Positions 50,530-60,224 of a stretch of DNA of 64,000 nucleotides are shown in pieces. Position 1 is the first letter of the stretch, and each line of letters begins with the position of its first letter. The position numbers and the translations under genes are program-made. Under the pieces are notes generated by a model. The model did no database searches and had not been told where the DNA came from. It worked only from the letters and a program-made list of their open reading frames with translations. Source of the stretch: Cupriavidus sp. P-10 (GTDB taxonomy: Bacteria; Pseudomonadota; Gammaproteobacteria; Burkholderiales; Burkholderiaceae); contig NZ_AP025172.1 in the NCBI RefSeq assembly GCF_003402535.2, forward strand, positions 62,001 through 126,000. The letters run 5' to 3'.

Positions 50530-52430
50530 GCGCGCGTCGTTCATCTGCGCAACAGGCAGCGGCAGGGGCGGCCGTGGCCGAGCGTCACGAGCCAACGGCA
50601 TTGCCGGAACGCGAAGGGCATCGGCGGCGCCTGGTCGCCGCGCTACGCGGGGAGTCGCAGGCCTTGCCGCCCGGGCGCCTGGCGATGCTGGCCGAACGCT
50701 TCGGCCTGGGCGCGCTCGAAATCGACGTGCTCGCGGTGCTGTGGGTGGGCGCTTTCGATCCCGAACTGCGCGCCCAGCTGGCCAGCCGCGAAGCCTTTTC
50801 GGGGCATGTCACGGTGCGGCTGGTGGCATCCGTGTTCGCGCACCCGGCGCGCGTGCGCCTGCCCAGCGAATCGCCGCTGCTGATGTGGCTGATGGTGCAG
50901 GAGCACCCGCTGATTGACGGCACCGCCGCGCTCAGCATCGATGCGGGCATCCTCAGCTGGCTCGAAGGCGAGCATGAACTGGATCGGACATTGGCCGGGC
51001 GGGTCCGGTTGCTGGAGCCGGAATACGAATCCGAGCACTGGGCGATCCCCGCCCTTGCGCTGCGTGTGCGACAAGGGCTGGAGCAGGGCACGCGCTGGCG
51101 GGTGCAGCTCAGTACCGATGACCTGTTGTCCGCGGAGTGGGCCGCGGCCGCCCTCGGGGCGCGGCTCGGGATGCCGGTCATGCGGGTCGCCCCGTTAGCG
51201 GGCGCGACCGAGGGGGAGACCGCGGTGCGCCTGCACCGACAGGCCTTCCTCGACGGCTGCGTTCCGAGCGTTTCCATCGACGAAGCCGTGCTGTCGCATC
51301 CGATGGGCGTGAGCGCTTATCCCGTTCAGATTGTTGAAGGCGAGGGCCGTTTGCCGCACGTCGCCGCCGTGCAGGAGATCGAATGGAAGCTAGCCCCACC
51401 CGAGGCGGACGAGCGCGAGCGCCTGTGGCGACGGTTGTGGCCCGAGAGCGCCGCCTGGGCGCCGGCGGAACTGGCGGACCTCGCGCTGTGCCACGAAGCG
51501 AGTGCCAGGGACATTGCCGCCGCGGCTGGGTCTGCTCCGGAAAACGCCGCGCAGGCGGCACTCGCGCTGCGCGAGCGCACGCGCCATGATCTCGGTCCCT
51601 TGGCGCGCCGCATCGACTCCCGGTTTGCATGGACTGACCTGATCGTGCCGGCCGCGACGGACGCGCGCCTGCGGGACATCGCTTTCGAAGCGCGAGAGCG
51701 CGCGCGCGTCTGGGCCGACCCCGCGGCGGCGCGGCTGTTCCCGTACGGCCGCGGTTTGGTGGCGCTGTTCGCGGGGCCGCCCGGCACCGGCAAGACCATG
51801 GCAGCGCAGGTGATCGCGGCCGATCTCGGACTGGACTTGCTCGCCGTCGACTTATCCGCCGTCGTGAGCAAATGGGTGGGCGAGACTGCCCAGCATCTGC
51901 AGCAACTTCTTTCCTCTCGGGCCGCCCAGCGCTCGGTGCTATTTTTTGACGAAGCCGATGCGCTGTACGCGAAGCGAGTCGAAGAAGTTCGCGACGCCCA
52001 GGACCGTTTCGCGAACGTGGACACGAGCCACCTGATGACGGCGCTGGAGGGCTATTCCGGGATCGTGCTGCTCGCGACCAACCTGAAGGGAAACATCGAC
52101 AGCGCTTTCCTGCGCCGTATCCGCCACGTTGTGGAATTCGAGAAGCCCGGCGGCGAACATCGGGAGCGGATCTGGCGCCAGGTGCTGAGCGCGCTTTTCG
52201 CCCCCGCGCAGTTGTGCACGATCGACGCGCAGTTGAACCGGCTCGCGCGCATCGAGGCCACTGGCGCGGTGATCAAGAACGCCGCGCTCTCGGCGCTGTT
52301 CGCCTCCCGCCATGCGGGCGCCGCCCCGGGGTTGAAGCTGCTGGGCGAGATGCTGGCCCGCGAGCTGGCCAAGGATGGGGCGGGACTGTCGCCGCGCGAG
52401 CTCGAAGCGGTGCTGGAGGGCGGGGCATGA
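50526..52430 (+). CDS. eCIS AAA+ ATPase (Afp15/Pvc15-like)
   Basis: A 634-residue ATPase with an N-terminal helical region and an AAA+ module: Walker A GPPGTGKT (417-424), Walker B VLFFDEAD (about 471-478), sensor VLLATNLKGN and the arginine region FLRRIRHVVEF. Such ATPases accompany nearly all eCIS and are needed for assembly or cargo loading. Both its start and its stop overlap the neighbouring genes by 4 bp, so translation is coupled with the cap gene and the giant gene. Confidence 0.92.
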   Translation: MSARRSSAQQAAAGAAVAERHEPTALPEREGHRRRLVAALRGESQALPPGRLAMLAERFGLGALEIDVLAVLWVGAFDPELRAQLASREAFSGHVTVRLVASVFAHPARVRLPSESPLLMWLMVQEHPLIDGTAALSIDAGILSWLEGEHELDRTLAGRVRLLEPEYESEHWAIPALALRVRQGLEQGTRWRVQLSTDDLLSAEWAAAALGARLGMPVMRVAPLAGATEGETAVRLHRQAFLDGCVPSVSIDEAVLSHPMGVSAYPVQIVEGEGRLPHVAAVQEIEWKLAPPEADERERLWRRLWPESAAWAPAELADLALCHEASARDIAAAAGSAPENAAQAALALRERTRHDLGPLARRIDSRFAWTDLIVPAATDARLRDIAFEARERARVWADPAAARLFPYGRGLVALFAGPPGTGKTMAAQVIAADLGLDLLAVDLSAVVSKWVGETAQHLQQLLSSRAAQRSVLFFDEADALYAKRVEEVRDAQDRFANVDTSHLMTALEGYSGIVLLATNLKGNIDSAFLRRIRHVVEFEKPGGEHRERIWRQVLSALFAPAQLCTIDAQLNRLARIEATGAVIKNAALSALFASRHAGAAPGLKLLGEMLARELAKDGAGLSPRELEAVLEGGA

Positions 52431-55400
52431 AAGCCCAGGCCGTCGCCCGGCCTAACCTCGCGCGCAAGCCGGTGCAGCGGCCCGAGCGGGTCCTGTCGGC
52501 GCGCCCGAAAGCGGATGCGCACGAACGGCAGGCTTCGCAGGCGGCGGACCAATTCGCGCGCGGCGAAGCGGGCCTGGGCGGGCTGCTCACGCCCGCGCCC
52601 GCGGCGGCCCTGCGACTGCCGCACGCCAGTGCGGCCGGGTTGCCGGGAGAACTGCGGCTCAGCCTGGAGCAGGCTTTCGGCGCCGACCTCTCGGCCGTGC
52701 GCATCTACACGGGTGTCGAGGCTCAGTCGGCTGCGCGCGGCCTGCAGGCCCGCGCCTTCACGGCCGGCGCATCGATCTATTTCGGCTTCGGCGCCTGGGC
52801 GCCCGGCAGCGTGGCCGGCAGGCTGCTGGTCGCGCACGAGGTGGCACATACGCTGCAGCAAGGCGCCCGTGCGGCCAGCGGCGGGCGCCTGCGGGTGGAG
52901 CCGGGGCTGGAGGGCGGCCCCGGCGTGCAGCGCGATCCCGACCCGAACGAGCTCGTACGCCAGGCGCGTGACAAGCTGGCCGCGGGCTACGCGATCGAAG
53001 AGGGGTTCTCCGAACTGGGGCTGCTCGAGCCGGAGTCCGGCGTCGATGCGGCGCTGAAGGTGATTGAACGGCACCTCGTGCTGCCTGCCGATGCCGCGGC
53101 CGCGAGCTGGGCGCCGAAGGTCAGGACCGCGATCGAGAACCGGACGACCGAGGACGCGACGAACCGCCTCGACGCCTTGCTGGTCACCGTGCCGGAAGCG
53201 GACCGCGTGGAGCGCGTGACCGCGCTATTCTTCGATTGCTACAAGGCTCTCGGCGCCGGACAGGACGCCGCGGACCTGGCGGGCGAGGCTTTCCCCGCGA
53301 CTACGTCGTTCGGCAGCTGGGCCTTCTACGCCGCCCACCGGCGCGGTGACGCAACCTGGGTGATGCCGCTGCTGCGCAAGCACCCGGTGGCGTCGAAGTA
53401 CGTCAACGCGATCACGGCGGTCGCCCGCATCGACTTCTACGGAATGGCCCGCGGCGGGCTGGACCTCGACCCCGAAATGAAGTTCGGCTCGAAGATGGCC
53501 GATGCGATCGTCGAGGCGCTGCTCTATCAGCCCCTGATGCCCGAGGAGCGCGCGGCGGTGGCGCTAAAGGCGCTGTGCGTGTTCAATCAGCTTCGCCTGA
53601 GCCCCTTCACCGACTTCCAGAAGCGGCTGAAGGGCGAGAAGTCCCTGATGATGCGGTTCCAGCTCAAGACCGGCCTGATCGCGAAATTCAAGGATCCGGA
53701 TTTCCTGAGCCGGCTCGGCCGCAATGCGAACCTGGAACCAGAGGTACTGCAGATCGCCGACGACGCCGGCCGGCGCACGGCGCCGATCGCCACCCGCGCG
53801 CTGGCGTATTGGGACCAGGTCTTCCAGGCCGCGAACGCCGCGGCCACGCGCGAGGGCAGTGGGGCGGTGCTGGAACGCGCCACGGCGCTGCAGCAGCAGC
53901 TGCGCAAGCGCCTGCCCGCCATCAAGGAGCTCGCCGGCGTGGAGAAGAGCCTGATCGCGGCGCTGGGCCTCGCCACGCAGCTGGAGCGCGGGGGCATGCC
54001 GTCACCGACCGCCCTGGCCGCGAACCTGAAGGCGGGCGCGGCGGCGGTGACCCAGATCACCTACCGCATCGACGGCGCGCTGGCCGCGCGGGAGAAGGAC
54101 CTCCAGGTCAAGGCACTGCCGGAGATCGACGAGAGCGCCGCGGGCTCGGGGTCCCCCGCTGCGGAGCTGACCGATGACATGGCGTACGGTATCGTGCTGG
54201 TCGTCCTGTTCGCGCTTCAGCACCAGCTGGTGCAGTACAAGCCGCCTGCGAAGGCCAAGGGCGATGCGCTGTTCGCGCAGCTCGACGAGGCCGCGGCCGA
54301 ATACCAGGCGGTGGCGGCCAATTTCCGCCATCTGGGCACCTACCTGGGCTACCCGAAGTTGGTGGATGCCGCCCTGGCAGCGTACAACGCGCGCCAGAAG
54401 GGCGTGACCCGCAGCTACGTGGGCCTGCTTGCCCCGTTCGCCGAGGTCCCGTCGACAACGCTGAAGGATTTCTCGAAGGACTTTCCCAAGGGACAGGCCG
54501 TCGGCACCGTCTTCGCCGGGCAGTCCTTCGTGGAGGCCGCGTATGCGATCTACTACGGCTCGCTGTTCGCTAAGCTCACGGACGCGCTGCAGGCAAAGGC
54601 CACGAGTGGCACCCGCGAATTCGACTACACGCCGGGCCAGGAGCCGATCATCAACACGGCCATCAAGGCCGTCGAGGCCGCCTACCAGGTTCCGCGCAAG
54701 TATCGGGTTCCCCAGAAATCCACCGTGTTGTTCGTGCGCCCCGAAGACCGTTCGCGCGTTTCCAGCTTGCTCGATGACAACCATCCCTACTTCGTCGACC
54801 TGCGGACCAACGAGATCGGCGTGGACGAGATCTATGCGGTGCCGCACGCCTACGCGGCGCACACCGAGGGCTTCACCGTCTGGGCGGTCCCGGGCATGGA
54901 CCAGATGGCCAGCCAGCTCGCCGCCGAGCCGCTGCTGGCCGGCCTGACGGACAAGAAGGGCAAGCCGATTGGCCGCCCGGAGGAATACGAACGTCCGTGG
55001 CAATGGCTCAAGGCCCTGAGTGACGTGGTAGGCAGCGACGCGACCTTGAAGAAGACCATCGCCGACGTTGTGCGGCGCTGGATGGCGGACTCGTTCAAGG
55101 CGCTGGACGCGCCGCTGCGGCGCGCCACCAACAACGAGCGCCGGGTGGTCGGCCCGCTGATCAGCGCCCAGTGGGAGCGGGTGCAGAAGTCCTTCCTCAA
55201 GGACCCGAAGGCGTATTACGACGCGCCCCGCGCCGCCATTCGTTTCACGCTGGTCTTCGCGGGCAACATCGCCCCGGCGACGCCTGGCGAGCAGCGGCTG
55301 CAGATGACAGGGCTGATGCTGGAACTGGCGCCCGTGCTCGAGCGCAAGCTGGGCGAGGCGACGGCCTTCGGCGAACTACTCAGTTTTGCCGGCACGCAGC

Positions 55401-58400
55401 GCCTGGACATCGTCCTGCCGCTGTACCTCAACGTGAAGGGCGCGGCCGAATTCGCGGCCGACGGCGCGAACGCGGCGGAACTCGGCACGCTGGAGCTGGA
55501 CTTCAAGGCGGCGGAGGTGGCGCAGCGGGCGCGCATGCTGGCCAAGCTGGCCGCGGCCTTCAAGGCGACCGCCGAGGAGTACCAGGCCCAGACCCAGCTG
55601 CAGGGCTCGGTCAGCGACAACGCGCTGCGCGTGCCGGAGCGGGCCCACCCGCTGATTGGCAAGACCGACCCGACCGACGAGGTCGACGACACGATGCTGG
55701 TAGGGGGCGTTGTCTACCAGCTGGTCAAGGTGCACCGGAACTTCTCCTACCAGCCTGAACTGATGGCCCCGCCCAGCGCGATCCAGTGGTCGGAGGAGAA
55801 CATCGGCAACCGGCAGCTGTGGGTGGACGGCGAAGCGGTGAAGGCGGGCGCGCCGCCGATCGAGCTCTTCACGGTGATGCGCACTGCGACCGGGGCGGAC
55901 CCGGTGACGATCACCGTGACCTCTGACGACGTGAAGCTGCTAAGCGAGGTCACCTACGCGCTGCACATGCACATCGTGATGCAGAACCTGGAAGCGCTCG
56001 CGGACGTGCTCAACGAGGGCGCCGGCTTCCTCACCCTGGCCATCCAGCTCGCTTTCCCGGAGTTCGCAGCCGAGATCGCCTATGCCGAGATCGCCGGCAC
56101 GGTGCTGCAGTTCCTGGGCAGCGCCGAATACCAGCAGTTCAAGACCGCTTTCGACACCGACGCGGGCAGTTCCTTCGGGGCTCACCTGAAGAAGCTCAAG
56201 GCCGAGCTCTCGCTCGAGACGCTCTGGACCTGGTTCCTGTTCGACCAGCTGCCGCCCGAGCTCGCCAAGATCCGCACCGCGGCGCAGCTGGTCGGGCGGC
56301 TCGGCATGTTCCGCAACAAGGGCGACGACAAGACCAAGAGCGCCACGCGCCGGGTGTTCGGCCGGCTAGAGGGAATTGGCGAGAAGGTGGTCGACGGCGC
56401 TGTCAACCTGCAGGAGCAGGTCAGCCTGCCGGTGCGCAAGATGGAGACTTTCGTCCAGGGGTCGCCGTGGCTGGCCATCCTGCTTCGACTGCTGGCGCGC
56501 AACCTGCACCGCGTTGAGGGGATGAATCTGAAGGAATTCGGCCTCGACCAGTCCGCCGAAATGCTGGGCGAAGTGCAGCAGATGTACCGCCGCTTCGAGA
56601 CGGTGATCGATTCGCTGTCACAGTACGAGCTGCCGGAAGAACTGGTGGCGCTTGAGGACATCCTGCAAATGCTGGTCCAACTGGTCATCGACCGGCTGCC
56701 CATCAAGTACCGGGTGCCGCTGAAGGCAGCGCAGCGCGTGGGCATGGACAAGGTGCTGAACTGGCTGCTAGGCAAGTTGGCCGACGCGCTGCGCGAGGCG
56801 AGCCTCGACCCCAACATCCTGTGGCGAAAATACGCACGCGACGCCATCGATCCCTACCTGAAGAGCGCCGCGACGACCGTCTCCGACGAGGTGCATGGCG
56901 TCCTTACGCGCGTGCCCTTCCTGAAGAACCTGGCGGCCTTGGAAGTGCCGGAGGTGGGGGTCCGGTTCCTCGGCGGCGAGCCCCAGCCAAAGCTTGCCCG
57001 CGGCATGGCCTCGCCGCGCGCGGCATCGGCGCTGCCGGCGGGGCCCGGCGAGCGCATGCCCGGCGCCCAGCAGGCGCTGGCCCAGCGCCACTGGGGACAC
57101 GACTTCTCCCACGTGCGGCTGCATCGCGGCGGCACCGTCGACACGCGCTTGCGCGAGGCGGGCGCCGTGGCCGCTACCAGTGGCAGCCACGTCTACGTGG
57201 ACAGCGCGGTGCGTACCGACGGCGCCGTCGGGCGCGAAGTGATCAACCACGAACTCGCTCACGTTCTTCAGCAGGGCGGCGCGCGTCCGCTTGGGAAATC
57301 CCATTCGCCCGCGCCGCTCACGCCGGCAGCCGGCTCCTCGGCCGCCGGCCGCTGGCACTTCGATCCCGCTGCCGAGGCGCAGGCAGACCGCTTGGCGGCT
57401 GCCGCCAGGGAGCCGGCGCACCGGCCGCGCGACGTTGGCCGCGGCGGCGGTGTGCAGCCGAAATTCACCGACCTGGTCGTGAAGTTCTTCAACAAGCTGG
57501 GCGACCCCACGGCGCTCAAGGAGCATGCGCAGAAATTGGGAGAAACGCCGCTGATTGCGAAAGCGCTCGAACAGGCGGCCGCCAAGCTGAAGGACAAGGC
57601 TTTATTCGAAAAGTTGGACGAGGCGCTGAAAGGCTGGAACAAGCCGGGTTCGGTGGTCGGTTTCACGAAGCCTTTCGATGCGGCCGCGGCGGACCTGATG
57701 GCCTACCTGCAGAAGAACCGCCGCGAGGACCTGCGCTCGAAGCTGCCGCATGTGCTGATGTCGGCGCTGCACAAGGTGGACGTCAAGAAGGACGGGCAGA
57801 AGGAGGACGCCTGGATTCTGATCCCGGGGCGGCTGGAGGTCGCGATCGAGGAGTTCTTCTTCGGCGTGACCGGGATCTCGGTCGACGTTGAGTTCAAGAC
57901 TTCCAAGCAGGCGCAGGCCGATGGCAAGCAGCGCGACACCATAGACCCCGACCAGCCGTTTGCCAGGCTGCAGTTCAACTACGTCCATTTCCCGATGATC
58001 GGCGGCGGCGCCGAGATCTGGGACCACCTGATCCAGCACAGCTTTCCCAAGGTGACAGACCAAAAGCGGCAAGCGCTCTACCAGATCAAGACGCGACTCG
58101 CGCTGTCGGGACTGCAGCCGGGGCCGGGCCTGTTCGCCGCCAAGGCCAAGGGCGCCGCGCAGGAATTGGTACTGGCCAAGCGGTCGCGCGAGCTGGTCGA
58201 GGTCTACGTGAACCCGCCGCCGTCGCAGAAGCTGCCCGGCGATGCCGCGCCGCCGTGGCAGGACTACATCCTGCCTGCGAAGAAGGGCAGCGCGGCCGTC
58301 GGCCAGCACGGCCAGATCGGGCTGCGCCTGGGGTTCTACAAGGACCGTGACAACCCGGGCGAGCAGAAGGGTATGGACCGCGCTTCCCACCACACGGTGC

Positions 58401-59104
58401 AGTACCTGCTGCTGGAGTATTTCGTCAATTCCAAGGATCGCCACAAGCCGTTTCCCCACCTGTCGCTCTATCCGAACATCAAGGCAAGCAGCGGGCGGGT
58501 GGAACTCATCTCCCCGGACCCGGACGGCACGGCGGGCATCCGGATAGCGGCCAACGAAACCGACCGGGGCGGCACCATGCCCACCATCCTGCTGTCCGTC
58601 CATGCGCACACGTTGGGCGACGTGCACGTGTCACCGCAGCCGGACGACCTGCCCAACGCCGGCCCCAGCCAGGGTGCAGCGATCCACGGCATCTACAAGA
58701 GCGCGCTCGGGGAGTATGAGGGGCTGGTGTTCTCCAAGGAGGGGATGCAGGCGCTCGCGAATAAGCGCAAGGGCAAGGCCTACGACGCTTCGAAGATCCG
58801 CGTCGGCGCCCAGGAGGCCACGCCAGAGGGGCTGAGCACGGCCATCTACAACGCGACCAACAAGACCTACACCTGGATGCGGGACCACATGAACGACAAG
58901 CTGGCCGCGGCCATCGATACGCGCGAGCTCGAATACTACAAGGCACTGGTCGAAACCGCCACCGACGCGTCGATCAATCCCGGCGGTAAGCCGCTGGCGG
59001 CCTACATGCCCGACAAGGTTGGAAGCTCGATCCGCGACGAGGTGCTCAAACGGCAGGCGGCTGTCTTTCATTCGGTGAACTTCGGTTTCAAGGAAATGAA
59101 GTAG
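52427..59104 (+). CDS. Giant 2,225-residue protein with two eCIS-core (DUF4157) domains
   Basis: DUF4157 domain 1 spans about residues 20-165 (LSLEQAFGADLSAVRIYTG, HEVAHTLQQG with HExxH at 137-141) and is followed by GVQRDPD. About 1,350 residues of mainly helical, unrecognised sequence follow. DUF4157 domain 2 spans ~1530-1625 (RHWGHDFSHVRLH, HELAHVLQQGG with HExxH at 1608-1612) and is followed by a GVQPKFTD junction. The last ~560 residues are a different mixed domain with ASHHTVQYLLLEYF and LLSVHAHTLGDVHV. The eCIS-core domain marks proteins that belong to or are carried by eCIS. It could be cargo or a structural/tape-measure-like component. The ATGA overlap couples it to the ATPase gene. 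Confidence 0.9.
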   Translation: MKAQAVARPNLARKPVQRPERVLSARPKADAHERQASQAADQFARGEAGLGGLLTPAPAAALRLPHASAAGLPGELRLSLEQAFGADLSAVRIYTGVEAQSAARGLQARAFTAGASIYFGFGAWAPGSVAGRLLVAHEVAHTLQQGARAASGGRLRVEPGLEGGPGVQRDPDPNELVRQARDKLAAGYAIEEGFSELGLLEPESGVDAALKVIERHLVLPADAAAASWAPKVRTAIENRTTEDATNRLDALLVTVPEADRVERVTALFFDCYKALGAGQDAADLAGEAFPATTSFGSWAFYAAHRRGDATWVMPLLRKHPVASKYVNAITAVARIDFYGMARGGLDLDPEMKFGSKMADAIVEALLYQPLMPEERAAVALKALCVFNQLRLSPFTDFQKRLKGEKSLMMRFQLKTGLIAKFKDPDFLSRLGRNANLEPEVLQIADDAGRRTAPIATRALAYWDQVFQAANAAATREGSGAVLERATALQQQLRKRLPAIKELAGVEKSLIAALGLATQLERGGMPSPTALAANLKAGAAAVTQITYRIDGALAAREKDLQVKALPEIDESAAGSGSPAAELTDDMAYGIVLVVLFALQHQLVQYKPPAKAKGDALFAQLDEAAAEYQAVAANFRHLGTYLGYPKLVDAALAAYNARQKGVTRSYVGLLAPFAEVPSTTLKDFSKDFPKGQAVGTVFAGQSFVEAAYAIYYGSLFAKLTDALQAKATSGTREFDYTPGQEPIINTAIKAVEAAYQVPRKYRVPQKSTVLFVRPEDRSRVSSLLDDNHPYFVDLRTNEIGVDEIYAVPHAYAAHTEGFTVWAVPGMDQMASQLAAEPLLAGLTDKKGKPIGRPEEYERPWQWLKALSDVVGSDATLKKTIADVVRRWMADSFKALDAPLRRATNNERRVVGPLISAQWERVQKSFLKDPKAYYDAPRAAIRFTLVFAGNIAPATPGEQRLQMTGLMLELAPVLERKLGEATAFGELLSFAGTQRLDIVLPLYLNVKGAAEFAADGANAAELGTLELDFKAAEVAQRARMLAKLAAAFKATAEEYQAQTQLQGSVSDNALRVPERAHPLIGKTDPTDEVDDTMLVGGVVYQLVKVHRNFSYQPELMAPPSAIQWSEENIGNRQLWVDGEAVKAGAPPIELFTVMRTATGADPVTITVTSDDVKLLSEVTYALHMHIVMQNLEALADVLNEGAGFLTLAIQLAFPEFAAEIAYAEIAGTVLQFLGSAEYQQFKTAFDTDAGSSFGAHLKKLKAELSLETLWTWFLFDQLPPELAKIRTAAQLVGRLGMFRNKGDDKTKSATRRVFGRLEGIGEKVVDGAVNLQEQVSLPVRKMETFVQGSPWLAILLRLLARNLHRVEGMNLKEFGLDQSAEMLGEVQQMYRRFETVIDSLSQYELPEELVALEDILQMLVQLVIDRLPIKYRVPLKAAQRVGMDKVLNWLLGKLADALREASLDPNILWRKYARDAIDPYLKSAATTVSDEVHGVLTRVPFLKNLAALEVPEVGVRFLGGEPQPKLARGMASPRAASALPAGPGERMPGAQQALAQRHWGHDFSHVRLHRGGTVDTRLREAGAVAATSGSHVYVDSAVRTDGAVGREVINHELAHVLQQGGARPLGKSHSPAPLTPAAGSSAAGRWHFDPAAEAQADRLAAAAREPAHRPRDVGRGGGVQPKFTDLVVKFFNKLGDPTALKEHAQKLGETPLIAKALEQAAAKLKDKALFEKLDEALKGWNKPGSVVGFTKPFDAAAADLMAYLQKNRREDLRSKLPHVLMSALHKVDVKKDGQKEDAWILIPGRLEVAIEEFFFGVTGISVDVEFKTSKQAQADGKQRDTIDPDQPFARLQFNYVHFPMIGGGAEIWDHLIQHSFPKVTDQKRQALYQIKTRLALSGLQPGPGLFAAKAKGAAQELVLAKRSRELVEVYVNPPPSQKLPGDAAPPWQDYILPAKKGSAAVGQHGQIGLRLGFYKDRDNPGEQKGMDRASHHTVQYLLLEYFVNSKDRHKPFPHLSLYPNIKASSGRVELISPDPDGTAGIRIAANETDRGGTMPTILLSVHAHTLGDVHVSPQPDDLPNAGPSQGAAIHGIYKSALGEYEGLVFSKEGMQALANKRKGKAYDASKIRVGAQEATPEGLSTAIYNATNKTYTWMRDHMNDKLAAAIDTRELEYYKALVETATDASINPGGKPLAAYMPDKVGSSIRDEVLKRQAAVFHSVNFGFKEMK

Positions 59105-59113
59105 GGAAGCGCC

Positions 59114-59926
59114 ATGACCTACCCCAACAGCCCCCTCCTGCTCAAAGGCGCCCTGATCCACTTCGGCGCGCCGATGCTGATCCCGATCCCGAACATCATC
59201 GTGTTCCAGTACAACCCTGAAAGCATGACGCGCTCGCTCACGCCGTGGAAGCCGCCCGAGCGCGAGGTGGAGGCCGAGTTCCACAAGGTCGGCGACGTCC
59301 AGGGCATCAAGACCACGCGCAAGGGGCTGAGCGCCAAGGACGCACTGGCGCTGTCGCAGCCGTACGACCCGGCTGAAACCTTTTCGCTGGTGCTGGAGCT
59401 TGACGCCACCGACGCGCTCAGCGAACCGCTACTGCACCCCGTTGCGCTGGTCTCCGGTGTGGCTGACCGGATCGCCGCCATCGAGATGCTGATGTATCCG
59501 CCCGGCGAATCCTTGATCAGCGGGTTGCTGGGCTCGGTCAGCGCTTCGGTATCGTTTTCGTCCGACGGGCTGAGCATGAGCCTGGATGCAGCCGCGGCCA
59601 CCAAGCCCCTCAAGCGCACGGATGCGCCCATCGTGCTGTTCTTCTGGGGGCCGGGACGCATCGTGCCAGTGCGCATCACGTCGCTGTCCATCGAGGAGCA
59701 GCAGTACTCGCCGCTGCTTTATCCGATCCGGGCCAAGGCCACGATCGGCATCCGCGTGCTCGACCTGGATGACCTGGTCACGGTCGCGGGCGACCCGGCA
59801 ACCGGCGCGGCCCGCGACATTGCCGCCGCTTGCTACAAGTTCACGCTCGCGCAAAAGAAAGTCCTGGCCGCCGCCAACCTGCTCAACGGACTTGAATCCG
59901 CTGCGGGCGTGGTGCTGCCGTTGTGA
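59114..59926 (+). CDS. CIS-tube-family baseplate protein (Afp7/Pvc7-like)
   Basis: A 270-residue protein with the motif IIVFQYNPESMTRSLTPW, characteristic of CIS_tube N-terminal domains that form a tube-initiating ring in the baseplate. The following EAEFHKVGD, FSLVLELDATDAL and IVLFFWGPGRIVPVRITSLS segments fit. Homologues often add a C-terminal LysM domain, absent here; the next small gene may supply it. Confidence 0.85.
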   Translation: MTYPNSPLLLKGALIHFGAPMLIPIPNIIVFQYNPESMTRSLTPWKPPEREVEAEFHKVGDVQGIKTTRKGLSAKDALALSQPYDPAETFSLVLELDATDALSEPLLHPVALVSGVADRIAAIEMLMYPPGESLISGLLGSVSASVSFSSDGLSMSLDAAAATKPLKRTDAPIVLFFWGPGRIVPVRITSLSIEEQQYSPLLYPIRAKATIGIRVLDLDDLVTVAGDPATGAARDIAAACYKFTLAQKKVLAAANLLNGLESAAGVVLPL

Positions 59927-59939
59927 TGAGAGACCCAAA

Positions 59940-60218
59940 ATGACCCTCTTCGATCCCAAGAGCCGCTACGCCAGTTTGCCCACGGTGCTGATGGTGGATG
60001 CACGCGGCCGCACCGTGGAAGTGGTGCCGCCCGCGCCCGCTCCGCTGCAGGGCCTGCGCGGTCGCCACCTGCGCCGGCAGGGCGAGCGCCCCGATCACCT
60101 GGCCGCGCTGTACCTCGCGGACGCCGCCGGCTACTGGCGGCTGGCCGAGATGAACGACGCCATGACGGCCGAGGTGCTGGCGGAGTTGCGCGAAGTCGAC
60201 ATCCCGTTCGAGCGCTGA
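59940..60218 (+). CDS. Small LysM/gpX-like baseplate protein
   Basis: A 92-residue protein. The part RPDHLAALYLADAAGYWRLAEMNDAM resembles the LysM-like half of tail protein X and CIS LysM modules (D-x-LA-x-x-Y-x-x-x-x-x-YWRLA-x-x-N). It starts 13 bp behind the CIS-tube gene and 6 bp before the hub gene. It probably stabilises the baseplate hub. Family assignment rests on one motif. Confidence 0.7.
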   Translation: MTLFDPKSRYASLPTVLMVDARGRTVEVVPPAPAPLQGLRGRHLRRQGERPDHLAALYLADAAGYWRLAEMNDAMTAEVLAELREVDIPFER

Positions 60219-60224
60219 ACCGCC

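Noticed and set aside
52427..59104. An active zinc metalloprotease called on the HExxH motifs alone
   Set aside because: DUF4157 keeps HExxH, but proteolytic activity is not established for the family. Only the domain name is claimed.
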